64,000 nt of DNA from Pseudomonas putida (GTDB taxonomy: Bacteria > Pseudomonadota > Gammaproteobacteria > Pseudomonadales > Pseudomonadaceae): the NCBI RefSeq assembly GCF_028682395.1, contig NZ_JANHLC010000006.1, positions 242,506 to 306,505 of the forward strand, in the 5' to 3' direction. The position numbers and the translations under genes are program-made. Positions 50,107 through 57,884 of the stretch are shown here, piece by piece. The number at the start of each line of letters is the position of its first letter. Position 1 is the first letter of the stretch. The notes below the pieces were generated by a model. That model was given only the letters and a program-made list of their open reading frames with translations. It ran no database searches and was not told the DNA's origin.

Positions 50107-51282
50107 ATGCCGGGAATTAACCCAGAAGTGCTCGTGTGGGCACGAGAGACTGCCGGTCTTAGCAGAGAAAAGGCTGCCAAAGCTCTGGCTATCGGGGGGA
50201 ACAAGGTTTCTGGCCCTGAAATGCTCCGTCGCTATGAAGACGGCGAAAAAGAGGCCTCCAGAACACTTATTGTGAAGATGGCAGGGGTGTATCGTCGCCC
50301 ACTTCTTGTTTTTTATCTTCCAGCCCCGCCAGCCCAAGCAGCTAGAGGAGAAGATTTCCGTACGCTTCCCGAAGAGCTCCGCATCGAAAGTAAAGGACCA
50401 CTCGATGCGCTAGTGCGTGATATTTATGTTCGGCAAGATCTCGTAAAAAATGTCCTACAGGATGTTGAGGAGGCATTCCCTCGAGATTACGTCGGCAGCG
50501 TTAAAGTTGATTTGGAGCCCTCTTCCGTTTCTGATTATCTTGGAAGGCTTATCGGATTCGACATCAACGAGTTTCGACGCCACGGAAAATCCGAAGAAGC
50601 CTTTTCTTATCTCCGAAAGTTAATTGAGGAGATGGGAACATTCGTTTTGCTTATTGGAAATCTTGGCAGTCATCACACAAATATACCTGTCGAAGCTTTC
50701 AGGGGGTTTGCCCTATCTGACAAGGTAGCCCCATTCATCGTAATCAACGATCAGGATGCGCCGCCAGCCAGGTCCTTCACCCTACTTCACGAATTTGCCC
50801 ACATTTTGATCGGAGTCACTGGTTTAAGTGGTAGTCGCGCAGAGCAAAAAATTGAACGGTATTGCAACGATATAGCGAGCGTTCTATTGCTCCCAGCAGA
50901 TGATTTGGCTAAGCAGAACTGGCACGCGGAAAACATTGATGTTCTTACGCAAAAAATTTCTGGTTTTGCAAGAAGTATAAACGTCAGCAGCTCCTTGGTA
51001 GCTTACCGGCTCTTCATGTCTGGAGCGATTCAGCAGGAGACATGGAATACTCTTTCTCAGAAATTCAGAGAGCTATGGGCGGCCCAAAAAGCAGCCGAGA
51101 AAGAAGGGCGCAATGGTTCTAGCGGACCAAGCTATTACGTAGTTAAAAGACATAAGCTAGGAGGAGCCATCGTAAACTTGGTTCAGCGAACCATGCGTGA
51201 AGGTGCGTTAACGGCGACGAAAGCCGGAAGAGTATTGGGCGTAAAGCCCGCCAATGTCTATAACTTGGTTGGCACATTATAA
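50107..51282 (+). CDS. HTH-ImmA/IrrE metallopeptidase
   Basis: 391 aa. An N-terminal XRE-like HTH (residues ~12-60, ETAGLSREKAAKALAI...EMLRRYEDGEKEASRTLIVKMAGVY) precedes a Zn-peptidase with HEFAH at 228-232 and the third ligand region at about 250 (IERYCNDIASVLLLP). A C-terminal segment TKAGRVLGVKPANVYNLVG is a second HTH-like element. The GC content is lower than the surrounding phage genes. ImmA/IrrE proteins often cleave a repressor or antitoxin. Coupled to a PIN-like protein with a 1-base overlap. Confidence 0.9.
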   Translation: MPGINPEVLVWARETAGLSREKAAKALAIGGNKVSGPEMLRRYEDGEKEASRTLIVKMAGVYRRPLLVFYLPAPPAQAARGEDFRTLPEELRIESKGPLDALVRDIYVRQDLVKNVLQDVEEAFPRDYVGSVKVDLEPSSVSDYLGRLIGFDINEFRRHGKSEEAFSYLRKLIEEMGTFVLLIGNLGSHHTNIPVEAFRGFALSDKVAPFIVINDQDAPPARSFTLLHEFAHILIGVTGLSGSRAEQKIERYCNDIASVLLLPADDLAKQNWHAENIDVLTQKISGFARSINVSSSLVAYRLFMSGAIQQETWNTLSQKFRELWAAQKAAEKEGRNGSSGPSYYVVKRHKLGGAIVNLVQRTMREGALTATKAGRVLGVKPANVYNLVGTL

Positions 51283-51797
51283 TGGCGCTTGATAGGAAGA
51301 TTTACTTGCTGGATGCAAACACGCTAATTACTTCTAATGGCGTTTATTATCCACAAACAATGGTGCCAGAACTTTGGTCATGGCTTCTACATCAGAGCCA
51401 AAATGACCGAATAAAGATGCCCATTGAAATATATGAAGAAATTTTGGCGGGAAAAGAGGACATTTTAACTGGATGGCTAAAAAAACCAGAGGTAAAAGAA
51501 AGTCTCATACTTAAAGAAGGGGCAGACCCGGCCGCTGTTGCTCATGTTACCTTTAACGGATATGCAGTCGATCTGAATGAAAACGAACTCGCCTACATTG
51601 GGCGGGACCCATTTTTGATCTCCTATGCATTATCAAGCCCAGTAGATCGATGCGTTGTCTCTCTTGAGACGTCTAAACCTTCAGCGCAACGGCAAAATCG
51701 AAAAGTCCCCGACGTCTGCAAAACGCTAGGCGCTCAGTGCTGCGATGTCTTCAGCATGATGCGGGCGCTAGACTTCAAAACTGGCTGGGACAAATAG
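51282..51797 (+). CDS. DUF4411 PIN-like protein, partner of ImmA
   Basis: 171 aa. YLLDANTLI gives Asp11, DPFLISYAL gives Asp109 and VPDVC gives Asp144, with Glu52/53 in EIYEEI; the arrangement is that of a PIN-type RNase fold. Known DUF4411 genes lie next to ImmA/IrrE genes, so a toxin-antitoxin or defence unit is likely. AT-rich codon use suggests acquisition. A terminator follows directly. Confidence 0.85.
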   Translation: MALDRKIYLLDANTLITSNGVYYPQTMVPELWSWLLHQSQNDRIKMPIEIYEEILAGKEDILTGWLKKPEVKESLILKEGADPAAVAHVTFNGYAVDLNENELAYIGRDPFLISYALSSPVDRCVVSLETSKPSAQRQNRKVPDVCKTLGAQCCDVFSMMRALDFKTGWDK

Positions 51798-51818
51798 GCC
51801 GTACTCGCCTGATGACAT

Positions 51819-51841
51819 AAGCCCGGCCCAGCGCCGGGCTT
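51819..51841 (+). terminator. Terminator after the ImmA/DUF4411 pair
   Basis: AAGCCCGGC / GCCGGGCTT stem, then TGTCGTTTC, downstream of the DUF4411 stop. Confidence 0.7.
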
Positions 51842-51852
51842 GTCGTTTCTGA

Positions 51853-52452
51853 TCAGCCGACAGGGATGTAGCTCTCGACGGAAAAGCTTCCCATCACCTT
51901 ATAAACATTCCAGCATGCCCATCCATACAGTCCGTAGGAAATGGCAACAAAGACCAGAGACGCGTAGCGCATGGCATTGCCTGCACGATCTTCCCAGCAG
52001 TTGTGTGGCTTCCCCAATCCATCGTGATATAGCCCTTGAGAGAGATAAGTGGCGCCGCTAGCAACAACAGCCAAAACCACACCGGAAGCCAGCGCAAACA
52101 CGCTCATCCCCAACAACTCAAGGCCGGCATGGCTGAGTGACTTCCAGGCCGAACTCGCGAATGCCAATAGCGCCGCTGCTGCGCCTCCCCCTACAAGAAT
52201 GCTCGATTTCAGCGCTGCCTGACCAGAATCTATAACCGTCCTGAACATTGTCTGTCGATCTTGGAACGCGTGCTCAGTGGCCTGCCTCTGGAATTCGGTA
52301 TTAGCCTCGGTCAGCGGAGATAGCTTTTCAACGCGAGCCCGTAAAGCAGCCATGTACATTTCCAGGCTTTCGATGGATACCTCTTTAAGGCCTCTGCTTT
52401 TTGCGTCTTCCACCTGCTCGGCGAGCGCGTCAATCACCTCATTAGGTTCCAT
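51853..52452 (-). CDS. Membrane protein, unknown function
   Basis: 199 aa. A helical N-terminus (NEVIDALAEQVEDAKSRGLKEVSIESLEMYMAALRARVEKL) is followed by about four hydrophobic segments between residues 85 and 190 (SILVGGGAAAALLAFAS..; LELLGMSVFALASGVVLAVVAS; ASLVFVAISYGLYGWACWNVYKVM). It lies on the opposite strand to its neighbours. It may be a cargo gene for exclusion or defence; not recognised. Confidence 0.7.
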   Translation of the reverse strand: MEPNEVIDALAEQVEDAKSRGLKEVSIESLEMYMAALRARVEKLSPLTEANTEFQRQATEHAFQDRQTMFRTVIDSGQAALKSSILVGGGAAAALLAFASSAWKSLSHAGLELLGMSVFALASGVVLAVVASGATYLSQGLYHDGLGKPHNCWEDRAGNAMRYASLVFVAISYGLYGWACWNVYKVMGSFSVESYIPVG

Positions 52453-52557
52453 CTCTCATACTCTGGATAAAAAGGCATTCTACCCTTCGCCGTCCCGCCA
52501 ATGGTGGCTGTACGCCACGGATGTTAAGGTGCGGGCTCAATTCACAAGGAAGAAGCC

Positions 52558-52794
52558 ATGTACAAAGTCCTCTACGGAATGGCGATTGCTGCTTTAGCTT
52601 ACGGGTTATATGACGCTGCGCATTTGCCTGGAGTTTCCCAGATGCTGCCCGGGATTTTCATCACCCTGTCCCCATTTATTTGGTTGCTTGGCTTCATAAC
52701 CGAGCGGTTGACGCACAAGAAATGCCACTATTGCGCAGAGAACATCAAAAAAGCAGCGACCATTTGTAAGCACTGCTGCGCAGAAATGGATTGA
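52558..52794 (+). CDS. Small membrane protein with zinc ribbon
   Basis: 78 aa. Hydrophobic helices (LYGMAIAALAYGLYDAAHL; ILGFITER) are followed by KKCHYCAENIKKAATICKHCCAEMD, a double CxxC zinc ribbon at the C-terminus. RBS AAGGAAG precedes it. Short TM plus Zn-ribbon proteins are widespread; no function is known. Confidence 0.7.
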   Translation: MYKVLYGMAIAALAYGLYDAAHLPGVSQMLPGIFITLSPFIWLLGFITERLTHKKCHYCAENIKKAATICKHCCAEMD

Positions 52795-53133
52795 CCCTTT
52801 CAAGCCAGCTAGGCCCGCCGATGTGTGGGCTTTCCGTATACCCTCGCACCGCACTGCTGCTCCCCTTGCAATCAATTTAAATCCTCTTGCGCAGCACATA
52901 GCCTCCGCCCGGAAGCCACCAGGAGGATGCCCTATGCGCTCCCTTTACCTTGTTTGGATAGGGTGATTGTCGGAATCGAGGTATTCCGCAGTCGAATCCA
53001 TCACGGCAGACCTTGTAACAACCATTCGCCTCTGGGCACCGCCCGTATAGAACTTCGAGCTTTTGTTCTAATCCTAATGCTAGGCGTGCTTTAAACCATG
53101 AGCGCCTGCTGACAACCCATAGAGGTTCACAAA
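52795..53133. other. Gene-poor spacer
   Basis: 339 bp with no convincing gene. A 89-codon - strand frame ending at 52877 contains a Cys-rich segment (CPEANGCYKVCRDGFDCG) that looks protein-like. Its start lies inside the next gene and no RBS is evident, so it is left out. Confidence 0.4.
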
Positions 53134-53565
53134 ATGAAAATGACACTACCCGCCCTGGCTTTGGGTGTCCTGATTTCGCAAGGTGCTATGGCCGCTGGGG
53201 ATGGCACGGCCGCTCTTGGCGGCGGAGTTGGTGGTGCACTTGGCAATATCGTAGGTCAACAGCTTGGCGGCTCAACTGGCGCAGCGATAGGCGCAGGCGT
53301 AGGTGGTGCCGCCGGTGGAGCAGTGGGTGCTCAAAAGGGCAATAGAGCAGAGGCCGCGATTGGCGGAGGAGTCGGTTCTGCTGGCGGATCACTCATAGGT
53401 AATCGCCTCGGTGGCTCAACCGGCTCGACTATTGGTGCTGGTCTCGGTGGTGCAGCAGGCGGCGCGCTGGGTAATAACCTGGCGGATGATCAGAGTAATC
53501 ATCGATCAGACGGCAAGAAGCACAAAGGCAACAACAAGCATAAACACAAGAACAAGCACCGTTAA
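53134..53565 (+). CDS. Glycine-zipper protein
   Basis: 143 aa. A signal peptide (MKMTLPALALGVLISQGAMAA) is followed by long runs of GxxxG (GGGVGGALGNIVGQQLGGSTGAAIGAGVGG) and a basic, Lys/His/Asn-rich tail. Glycine-zipper domains insert into membranes or line channels. A terminator follows. As a cargo gene it may alter the envelope; inference. Confidence 0.8.
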   Translation: MKMTLPALALGVLISQGAMAAGDGTAALGGGVGGALGNIVGQQLGGSTGAAIGAGVGGAAGGAVGAQKGNRAEAAIGGGVGSAGGSLIGNRLGGSTGSTIGAGLGGAAGGALGNNLADDQSNHRSDGKKHKGNNKHKHKNKHR

Positions 53566-53586
53566 GCTCTGACTCCTACGACACCC

Positions 53587-53610
53587 AAGCCCGGCCCAGG
53601 GCCGGGCTTC
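53587..53610 (+). terminator. Terminator after glycine-zipper gene
   Basis: AAGCCCGGCCC / GGGCCGGGCTT stem with TCTTGT after it, 22 bases past the stop codon. Confidence 0.75.
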
Positions 53611-53938
53611 TTGTATCTGCCCTTCCCTGCCTTGACGCCTCCAGCCCCGGGCTACTGCTCTGGCCAAGAGCGGCTTAGTGCTCCTTCGGCAGCCAATCCA
53701 CTATATGCGGCCCTTTTGGTTGTCGACCGCGTAACCCATCCTGCTATCTGCATCGCCCGAATCTCCCCTTCGTGCAGGCTGCATGAGCCCTTATGGCCAG
53801 CATCGCAGCTAAGCAGTTGAAAATACGCCAATGTTTTAAACCCCGGTTGTGGCACAACTAATGCGACACCTATACGGATACCGAAATTCTGCCGACAAAG
53901 AGCAGCAGTTATCTCAACCCGTGTTAGTGAGGCAAAAA
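53611..53938. other. Spacer before hemerythrin gene
   Basis: About 330 bp. Short open frames here lack codon bias and RBS. It should hold the promoter of the hemerythrin gene; I see no strong -10/-35 pair. Confidence 0.5.
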
Positions 53939-54415
53939 ATGAACGCTATTGATCTTCTGGAAACAGACCACGAACGAGTAAAAGCCATTCTCGCGCAACT
54001 GAGCGAATCGACAGATCGCGCGGTCAAGAAGCGCACTGACCTTGTGGCGAAACTCGAAATGGAAATTACTATCCACACCCAGCTCGAAGAACAGATCCTT
54101 TACCCGGCCTTCAAAGAGGCAGGTGGTAAAGAAGAAGATGAAATGTACTACGAGGCAAAGGAGGAGCATCGGACTGTCGACTCGCTCGTCCTCCCCGACC
54201 TCAAATCTACAGATCCGACTAAACCTGAGTTTGCCGGCAGGGCCAAGGTAGTAAAAGAGCTACTCGAACACCACATCGAAGAAGAAGAAACAGAAATGTT
54301 TCCTAAGGCAAGGAAGCTGCTAGGGAATAAAAAGCTGGATGAACTTGGCGAGCAAATGCTGGCGATGAAAGCCGAAATGAAAAAAAATCTCAGCGCAGGG
54401 AAACTCGCCGCATAA
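53939..54415 (+). CDS. Hemerythrin HHE-domain protein
   Basis: 158 aa from ATG 53939 (RBS GTGAGGC); the 30-residue upstream frame is not used. It has a four-helix HHE cation-binding domain: LLETDHERVKAIL, ITIHTQLEEQILYPAFKEA, EEHRTVDSLVLPDL and LLEHHIEEEETEMFPKAR supply His/Glu ligands for a di-iron or O2-type centre. It may sense or buffer oxygen, nitric oxide or iron. An unusual cargo gene for a prophage. Confidence 0.9.
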   Translation: MNAIDLLETDHERVKAILAQLSESTDRAVKKRTDLVAKLEMEITIHTQLEEQILYPAFKEAGGKEEDEMYYEAKEEHRTVDSLVLPDLKSTDPTKPEFAGRAKVVKELLEHHIEEEETEMFPKARKLLGNKKLDELGEQMLAMKAEMKKNLSAGKLAA

Positions 54416-54447
54416 GCTGCCCCCCCCTTTAGGATCAGCACCTTTTA

Positions 54448-54474
54448 CAAGACCCGAGAAGATATCGGGTCTTG
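54448..54474 (+). terminator. Terminator after hemerythrin gene
   Basis: CAAGACCCGA / TCGGGTCTTG stem followed by TACCTTCTG, between the convergent hemerythrin and DUF1652 genes. Confidence 0.65.
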
Positions 54475-54488
54475 TACCTTCTGCAACC

Positions 54489-54746
54489 TCAAGCCAGACG
54501 GCGCAGCTTCTCGGGTGCATGTAAGCCCAGACGAGCCTCATCCTTGACCTCATTCACAAACACAGAGATTGCTCGACTCGAGGTAAGAGTGGTGGAGTCT
54601 CCACCAATGACTGTTAATTGCTCCAATTTTGTTAAAGGGTCAATTAACTGAACAATCATTGAGTTATCAGCTCGTATCGAACAAACACACAACACTGGCA
54701 GGAATGCGGACTCGATTACCTGCCTCAACTCTAGGTGGGATAGCAT
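54489..54746 (-). CDS. DUF1652-family protein
   Basis: 85 aa. MLSHLELRQVIESAFLPVLCVCSIRADNSMIVQLIDP...LTSSRAISVFVNEVKDEARLGL matches DUF1652 proteins, small cytoplasmic proteins common in Pseudomonas. No biochemical function is established. It lies on the opposite strand to the hemerythrin gene and may be an early-exclusion or regulatory gene. Confidence 0.85.
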   Translation of the reverse strand: MLSHLELRQVIESAFLPVLCVCSIRADNSMIVQLIDPLTKLEQLTVIGGDSTTLTSSRAISVFVNEVKDEARLGLHAPEKLRRLA

Positions 54747-54985
54747 TTTAGTGGCCTTCTGATTTTATAGGGCGGCTCACTTTGAATGCCGGGCTATGAG
54801 TATAGGTAATGTGAATCCCTTTGAGACTCCTTCCGTCTAAAAAGGAAATATAAGGTAAACGAGGGCCGCCGAAAGCAGAATCGCGAGATCTTTACCCTGC
54901 CAATAGTGGCGCCAGGCCACTAATGATAGAGTGGAGCTCTTGAATTGAGCCCCCAAGGCTGCAGGAACGGAGTCCGCCCTCACCC

Positions 54986-55501
54986 ATGAAAGCCACAGTT
55001 TTGATTTTCGCCAGCATGGCGCTCTCTGCCAGTGTAAATGCCGCCACTTTTTACAAGTGTGTCGACGCTTCCGGAAAGGTGACATTCACCGACTCGAATT
55101 GCCCAGCCAATCACAACCTTGATGACGTTGTTACCGCGTACAACCCAAGGATTAGTGGCTCGGGTAGCGATGTACGCATGGCGGAGCCCGCAGCCAGAAT
55201 CTATTCCCAACCAACGTATCGAGCCAACGAGGCCAGGCAGGCCCAGGCGCCAGCGATAGCGCGCGGGTGCTCAACGGGGTTGAGCGATCAGGACCTGCGT
55301 ACAGCCAAGGTACGTGGCGAGATCGTTCCAGGGATGACCAGAAAAGAAATCGCCTCGATATACGGAAACCCCACAGAAAAAGCCGCCCAGGGCGGCGGCA
55401 CAAGCACTTACTGGCGCAAGGGCTACCGAGAGCTGGTGAGCGTGAATTACGACAGAAGCGGCTGCGTAAAATCCAGCTACCAATCCGGCGTTACGCCCTA
55501 G
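54986..55501 (+). CDS. Periplasmic DUF4124-type protein
   Basis: 171 aa. The signal peptide (MKATVLIFASMALSASVNA) leads into ATFYKCVDASGKVTFTDSNCPANHN, the DUF4124 hallmark. The C-terminal half (SDQDLRTAKVRGEIVPGMTRKEIASIYGNPTEKAAQGGGTSTYWRKGYRELVSVNYDRSGCVKSS) is BamE/SmpA-like (GMT-x-x-E-x-x-x-x-xGxP). A periplasmic or outer-membrane conversion factor. Confidence 0.82.
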   Translation: MKATVLIFASMALSASVNAATFYKCVDASGKVTFTDSNCPANHNLDDVVTAYNPRISGSGSDVRMAEPAARIYSQPTYRANEARQAQAPAIARGCSTGLSDQDLRTAKVRGEIVPGMTRKEIASIYGNPTEKAAQGGGTSTYWRKGYRELVSVNYDRSGCVKSSYQSGVTP

Positions 55502-55532
55502 ACCTCAATCTGAAGGCCGGCTTATGAGCCAG

Positions 55533-55850
55533 CTAGAAAGGAGCTGGCTCCTCCACCACTTCAAAATCCTCCGCCTCCACGGCCAGATCATTATCGGTCA
55601 GCCGCTCCCATCTCAATGTCACCGACTCATCATCGTTGAAAGTCATTTCCAGCTCGTCCGTCTCGGATAGCAGGCCCATCACCTCATCCCACTCCCGATC
55701 ACCATCCCTATCCAAACGATGGATCGTCACCCAGCGCTGAATCTGGGCGACTGGTGAATTGATCATTGCCGAAACCCTCAGGCCGAGGTGCTCCAGACCG
55801 GTCATCACCTGGCTCTCCACTGCTTTTTTCTGCTTGTTCTGCTTGCTCAT
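55533..55850 (-). CDS. DUF1654-family protein
   Basis: 105 aa from ATG 55850. KAVESQVMTGLEHLGLRVSAMINSPVAQIQRWVTIHRLDRDGDREWDEVMGLLSETDELEMTFNDDESVTLRWERL matches DUF1654, a Pseudomonas family often found in prophages and next to regulators. Read from the leftward promoter at 55914-55942, hence controlled by the OL-like operators. The first 14 codons of the longer frame are discounted. Confidence 0.85.
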   Translation of the reverse strand: MSKQNKQKKAVESQVMTGLEHLGLRVSAMINSPVAQIQRWVTIHRLDRDGDREWDEVMGLLSETDELEMTFNDDESVTLRWERLTDNDLAVEAEDFEVVEEPAPF

Positions 55851-55913
55851 TGGCTCCCCCAGATAACTGTATATCCATACAGCAAACCGCAATAGTAGCC
55901 ATTTCCCATCAAA

Positions 55914-55961
55914 AATAAATTAACCATCGGTATTGACGTCAATTTATACCGATGGTTAACT
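55914..55961. promoter_or_regulatory. OL-like divergent promoters with two operators
   Basis: Operators TTAACCATCGGTATT (55920-55934) and TATACCGATGGTTAA (55945-55959) face each other as a near-palindrome. Rightward: -35 TTGACG, 17 bases, -10 TTAACT. Leftward: -35 TTGACG, 17 bases, -10 TTTATT. Both would be blocked by the repressor that binds at cI/cro. They drive DUF1654 (-) and the csrA-led operon (+). Confidence 0.75.
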
Positions 55962-56510
55962 TAATTCATCGCAGCAAAAGATGCAGCGAAGGGCTTCAGG
56001 GCCCGCCGCTCTTTAACAACCCAACCGCAGAAAGCTTCTGGATCAGCCGGGCATTGACGTACCAGGCGTGGGCGACTCCCACCTCGATACGCCGTATTGC
56101 ACGGTCCCAGCAGCCAAACCAGTAAACGTATGGAAAAAAGTCATCGCCCAGCCGGAGGTGGCGAGTAACACCGGCCAGTAAGACCCGATTCAAAAATTAG
56201 CGCTCTCGATAGCCTCGGCTGAGAGCGCCGGACCTCATGCACCCTGCCCCACTCAGCCAGGGCATTCAGAGCTGTAGCGTGCATGTTGTAAGGACCTGTG
56301 ATCCACGGCGAACAGATGCTGTTTTGACGCCGTGAGTAGGAAGCTCGAAGCCCACACCGAAGACGACCGGCCAGCCCTGCAATCAGCAGCGGGCGCCTGG
56401 CCAACACCGCTGACGTAACAACCCGGCCTGTCGCCAGTAGCGAGGCCGGGGGTTTCACCGACAGGCCTTGAAACCAGGGCCTGACGGGAAACCAACCAAG
56501 GAGCAGGCCC
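55962..56510. other. Leader region between the OL-like promoter and csrA
   Basis: About 550 bp with no gene certain on the + strand. It has a C/G-rich inverted repeat ACCCGGCCT / AGGCCGGG(GGT) at 56421-56453, which may act in antitermination or as a terminator. A possible small - strand gene lies at 55996-56193. Confidence 0.5.
55996..56193 (-). CDS. Possible small protein, unknown function
   Basis: 65 aa, MNRVLLAGVTRHLRLGDDFFPYVYWFGCWDRAIRRIEVGVAHAWYVNARLIQKLSAVGLLKSGGP. The sequence is protein-like (regular alternation of aromatic and basic residues) but there is no convincing RBS or promoter. Transcription from it would enter the operator region. Kept as a low-confidence candidate. Confidence 0.35.
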   Translation of the reverse strand: MNRVLLAGVTRHLRLGDDFFPYVYWFGCWDRAIRRIEVGVAHAWYVNARLIQKLSAVGLLKSGGP

Positions 56511-56696
56511 ATGTTGATTCTCACCCGCAAGGCAAACGAAACCATCCGCATCAATGACGATATCTCCATCACGGTGATCTCCGTCAGCGGTCAGCAAGTG
56601 CGAATCGGGATCACCGCGCCAGAAAGCGTTGCGGTGCACCGCGAAGAGATCTACCAGCGCATCCAGGCCGAGAAGGTCACTGACTCGGCAGCCTGA
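56511..56696 (+). CDS. csrA: CsrA/RsmA-family regulator
   Basis: 61 aa: MLILTRKANETIRINDDISITVISVSGQQVRIGITAPESVAVHREEIYQRIQAE, with Leu4, Arg6, and the RIG and AVHREEI motifs of CsrA. It binds GGA motifs in mRNA leaders. The start follows AAGGAG, itself a GGA-type site, so autoregulation is possible. Placed in the early operon, it could reshape host translation after infection or affect Gac/Rsm output. Confidence 0.95.
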   Translation: MLILTRKANETIRINDDISITVISVSGQQVRIGITAPESVAVHREEIYQRIQAEKVTDSAA

Positions 56697-56721
56697 CCGG
56701 CAGCAACTGGAGCGTCTGACC

Positions 56722-56874
56722 ATGCCAACCAAAAAGAACCTTCAGGCCTGCCGGTCTATCGGCTTCAAGGGGGGATTTGTTCTGCACCAGGTCACCGGCC
56801 GGGCCATGTGCCTCGCCGCAGCCGGAACAGTTCGCGCCCTCGAGCTGGCCGCCGCAGTACTCGGGAAACGGTAA
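56722..56874 (+). CDS. Small phage protein, unknown function
   Basis: 50 aa, MPTKKNLQACRSIGFKGGFVLHQVTGRAMCLAAAGTVRALELAAAVLGKR. It lies 25 bases after csrA and in the same direction. A hydrophobic C-terminal half could be membrane-associated. The earlier part of the frame (to 56629) overlaps csrA and is not used. Confidence 0.55.
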   Translation: MPTKKNLQACRSIGFKGGFVLHQVTGRAMCLAAAGTVRALELAAAVLGKR

Positions 56875-56938
56875 CGCATCACTGCTGCACCTTGTCGACA
56901 GGGTGCATCGGGATGTAACCCAACCCAGAGGAATCACC

Positions 56939-57373
56939 ATGTTAGGCAAATTGTTCGGCAAGAAAGCAGGCCAAGCCCGCGCCAGTGTCGCCAAGCTGGC
57001 AAATCGCGATCTGATGGAAGCGGTCGTGTACGGCTCGATCTACGTTGCCGCTGCCGACGGCGAGTTGGAAGAAAGCGAACTGTCGAAGATCGAAACCATC
57101 CTCAGCAACAATCCGGCGCTCCAGGGCTTCGGCGCTGAGCTGTCCAACACCATCGACCGCGCCAAGACCGACTTCAAGTCGGGCACTCGCATCCTGCGGC
57201 AAAACGCCGAGAAAGAGCTGGGCGACCTGGCCCACTCGCCGGCAGAAGCCCTGACCGTCCTCAACGTCATGCTGACAGTGGCAGAAGCTGACGGCGAGAT
57301 CGAGCCGGCTGAGCTGACGGCACTCGAACGGAGCGCAAAGCTGCTCGGCTTGAACCTCAAAGACCACCTGTAA
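56939..57373 (+). CDS. TerB-like (tellurite-resistance-fold) protein
   Basis: 144 aa from ATG 56939. RDLMEAVVYGSIYVAAADGELEESELSKIETILSNNPALQGF and NVMLTVAEADGEIEPAELTALERSAKLLGL show the two DG-E-x-E motifs of TerB-type metal-binding domains. RBS AGAGGAATCACC precedes it. In phage operons TerB-like proteins have been linked to host interaction, but the function is not established. Confidence 0.85.
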   Translation: MLGKLFGKKAGQARASVAKLANRDLMEAVVYGSIYVAAADGELEESELSKIETILSNNPALQGFGAELSNTIDRAKTDFKSGTRILRQNAEKELGDLAHSPAEALTVLNVMLTVAEADGEIEPAELTALERSAKLLGLNLKDHL

Positions 57374-57375
57374 CC

Positions 57376-57540
57376 ATGCTGGGCAGACTCAGCAACAAAG
57401 CACGCTCGCTGGCAGCCTACGGGCTCGCCGGCGGTGTTGTCTTCGTCGATTCGGCGAGTCGCATTCTCTCAATGGTCGGCGACCTGGTTCTGGTGGCTCT
57501 GCTCCTGGTGGTGTTGAAGGCCGGCAGTCAGGAGTCGTAG
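57376..57540 (+). CDS. Small membrane protein after TerB-like gene
   Basis: 54 aa, MLGRLSNKARSLAAYGLAGGVVFVDSASRILSMVGDLVLVALLLVVLKAG: a basic N-terminus then hydrophobic helices. It follows the TerB-like stop by two bases and so is probably translated with it. Confidence 0.65.
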   Translation: MLGRLSNKARSLAAYGLAGGVVFVDSASRILSMVGDLVLVALLLVVLKAGSQES

Positions 57541-57884
57541 GCATCACCTCTGCCCATTCCATGAATGGGCAGACGGATGCGGACGCACACCCGGCCCAGC
57601 GCCGGCCACCTGCATACAGCAACACCACAGACCGGCGAGCGCCCGCCAAGATGCCAACGGCGCGCCCAGGAGGATTACCGCCATGAAGTAGCCAAGAGCA
57701 AGACCCTCAGCCGAGGGCGCCCGCGATCACATGGGGAGGTCTGTGTGACGCCAACAAAAGCCCGGGCTCGCTCGGGCTTTTTCATGCCTGCCGATATCCG
57801 TCAGCCCTCTCCCCTGCGCCCATCGGCAACCAGCAGGCGGTCAGAGCGCTGACGAATACCCGCAACCCAACCAGAGGGATCGTC
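57541..57884. other. Spacer with terminator and a stray SD-ATG
   Basis: 344 bp. Contains a strong AGGAGG-type SD and ATG at 57668-57684, but the frame is ATG-AAG-TAG, a two-codon ORF. It may be a decayed gene start, a leader minigene or a translational decoy. A + strand terminator is at 57756-57782. The larger frame at 57565-57852 is not gene-like. Confidence 0.5.
57756..57782 (+). terminator. Rho-independent terminator in the early operon
   Basis: AAAAGCCCG / CGGGCTTTTT stem followed by TTTTTC on the + strand. Early transcription must pass it to reach the downstream genes, so it is a likely target of antitermination, or it ends the csrA-TerB unit. Confidence 0.85.

Noticed and set aside
52877..53146. 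Cys-rich - strand frame
   Set aside because: Start would lie inside the glycine-zipper gene region and lacks an RBS; possible remnant only.
53849..53938. Upstream extension of the hemerythrin gene
   Set aside because: The ATG at 53939 has a good RBS, and the added 30 residues are not part of the HHE fold.
57565..57852. 95-codon + strand frame
   Set aside because: Runs through the terminator at 57756-57782 and has no codon bias.
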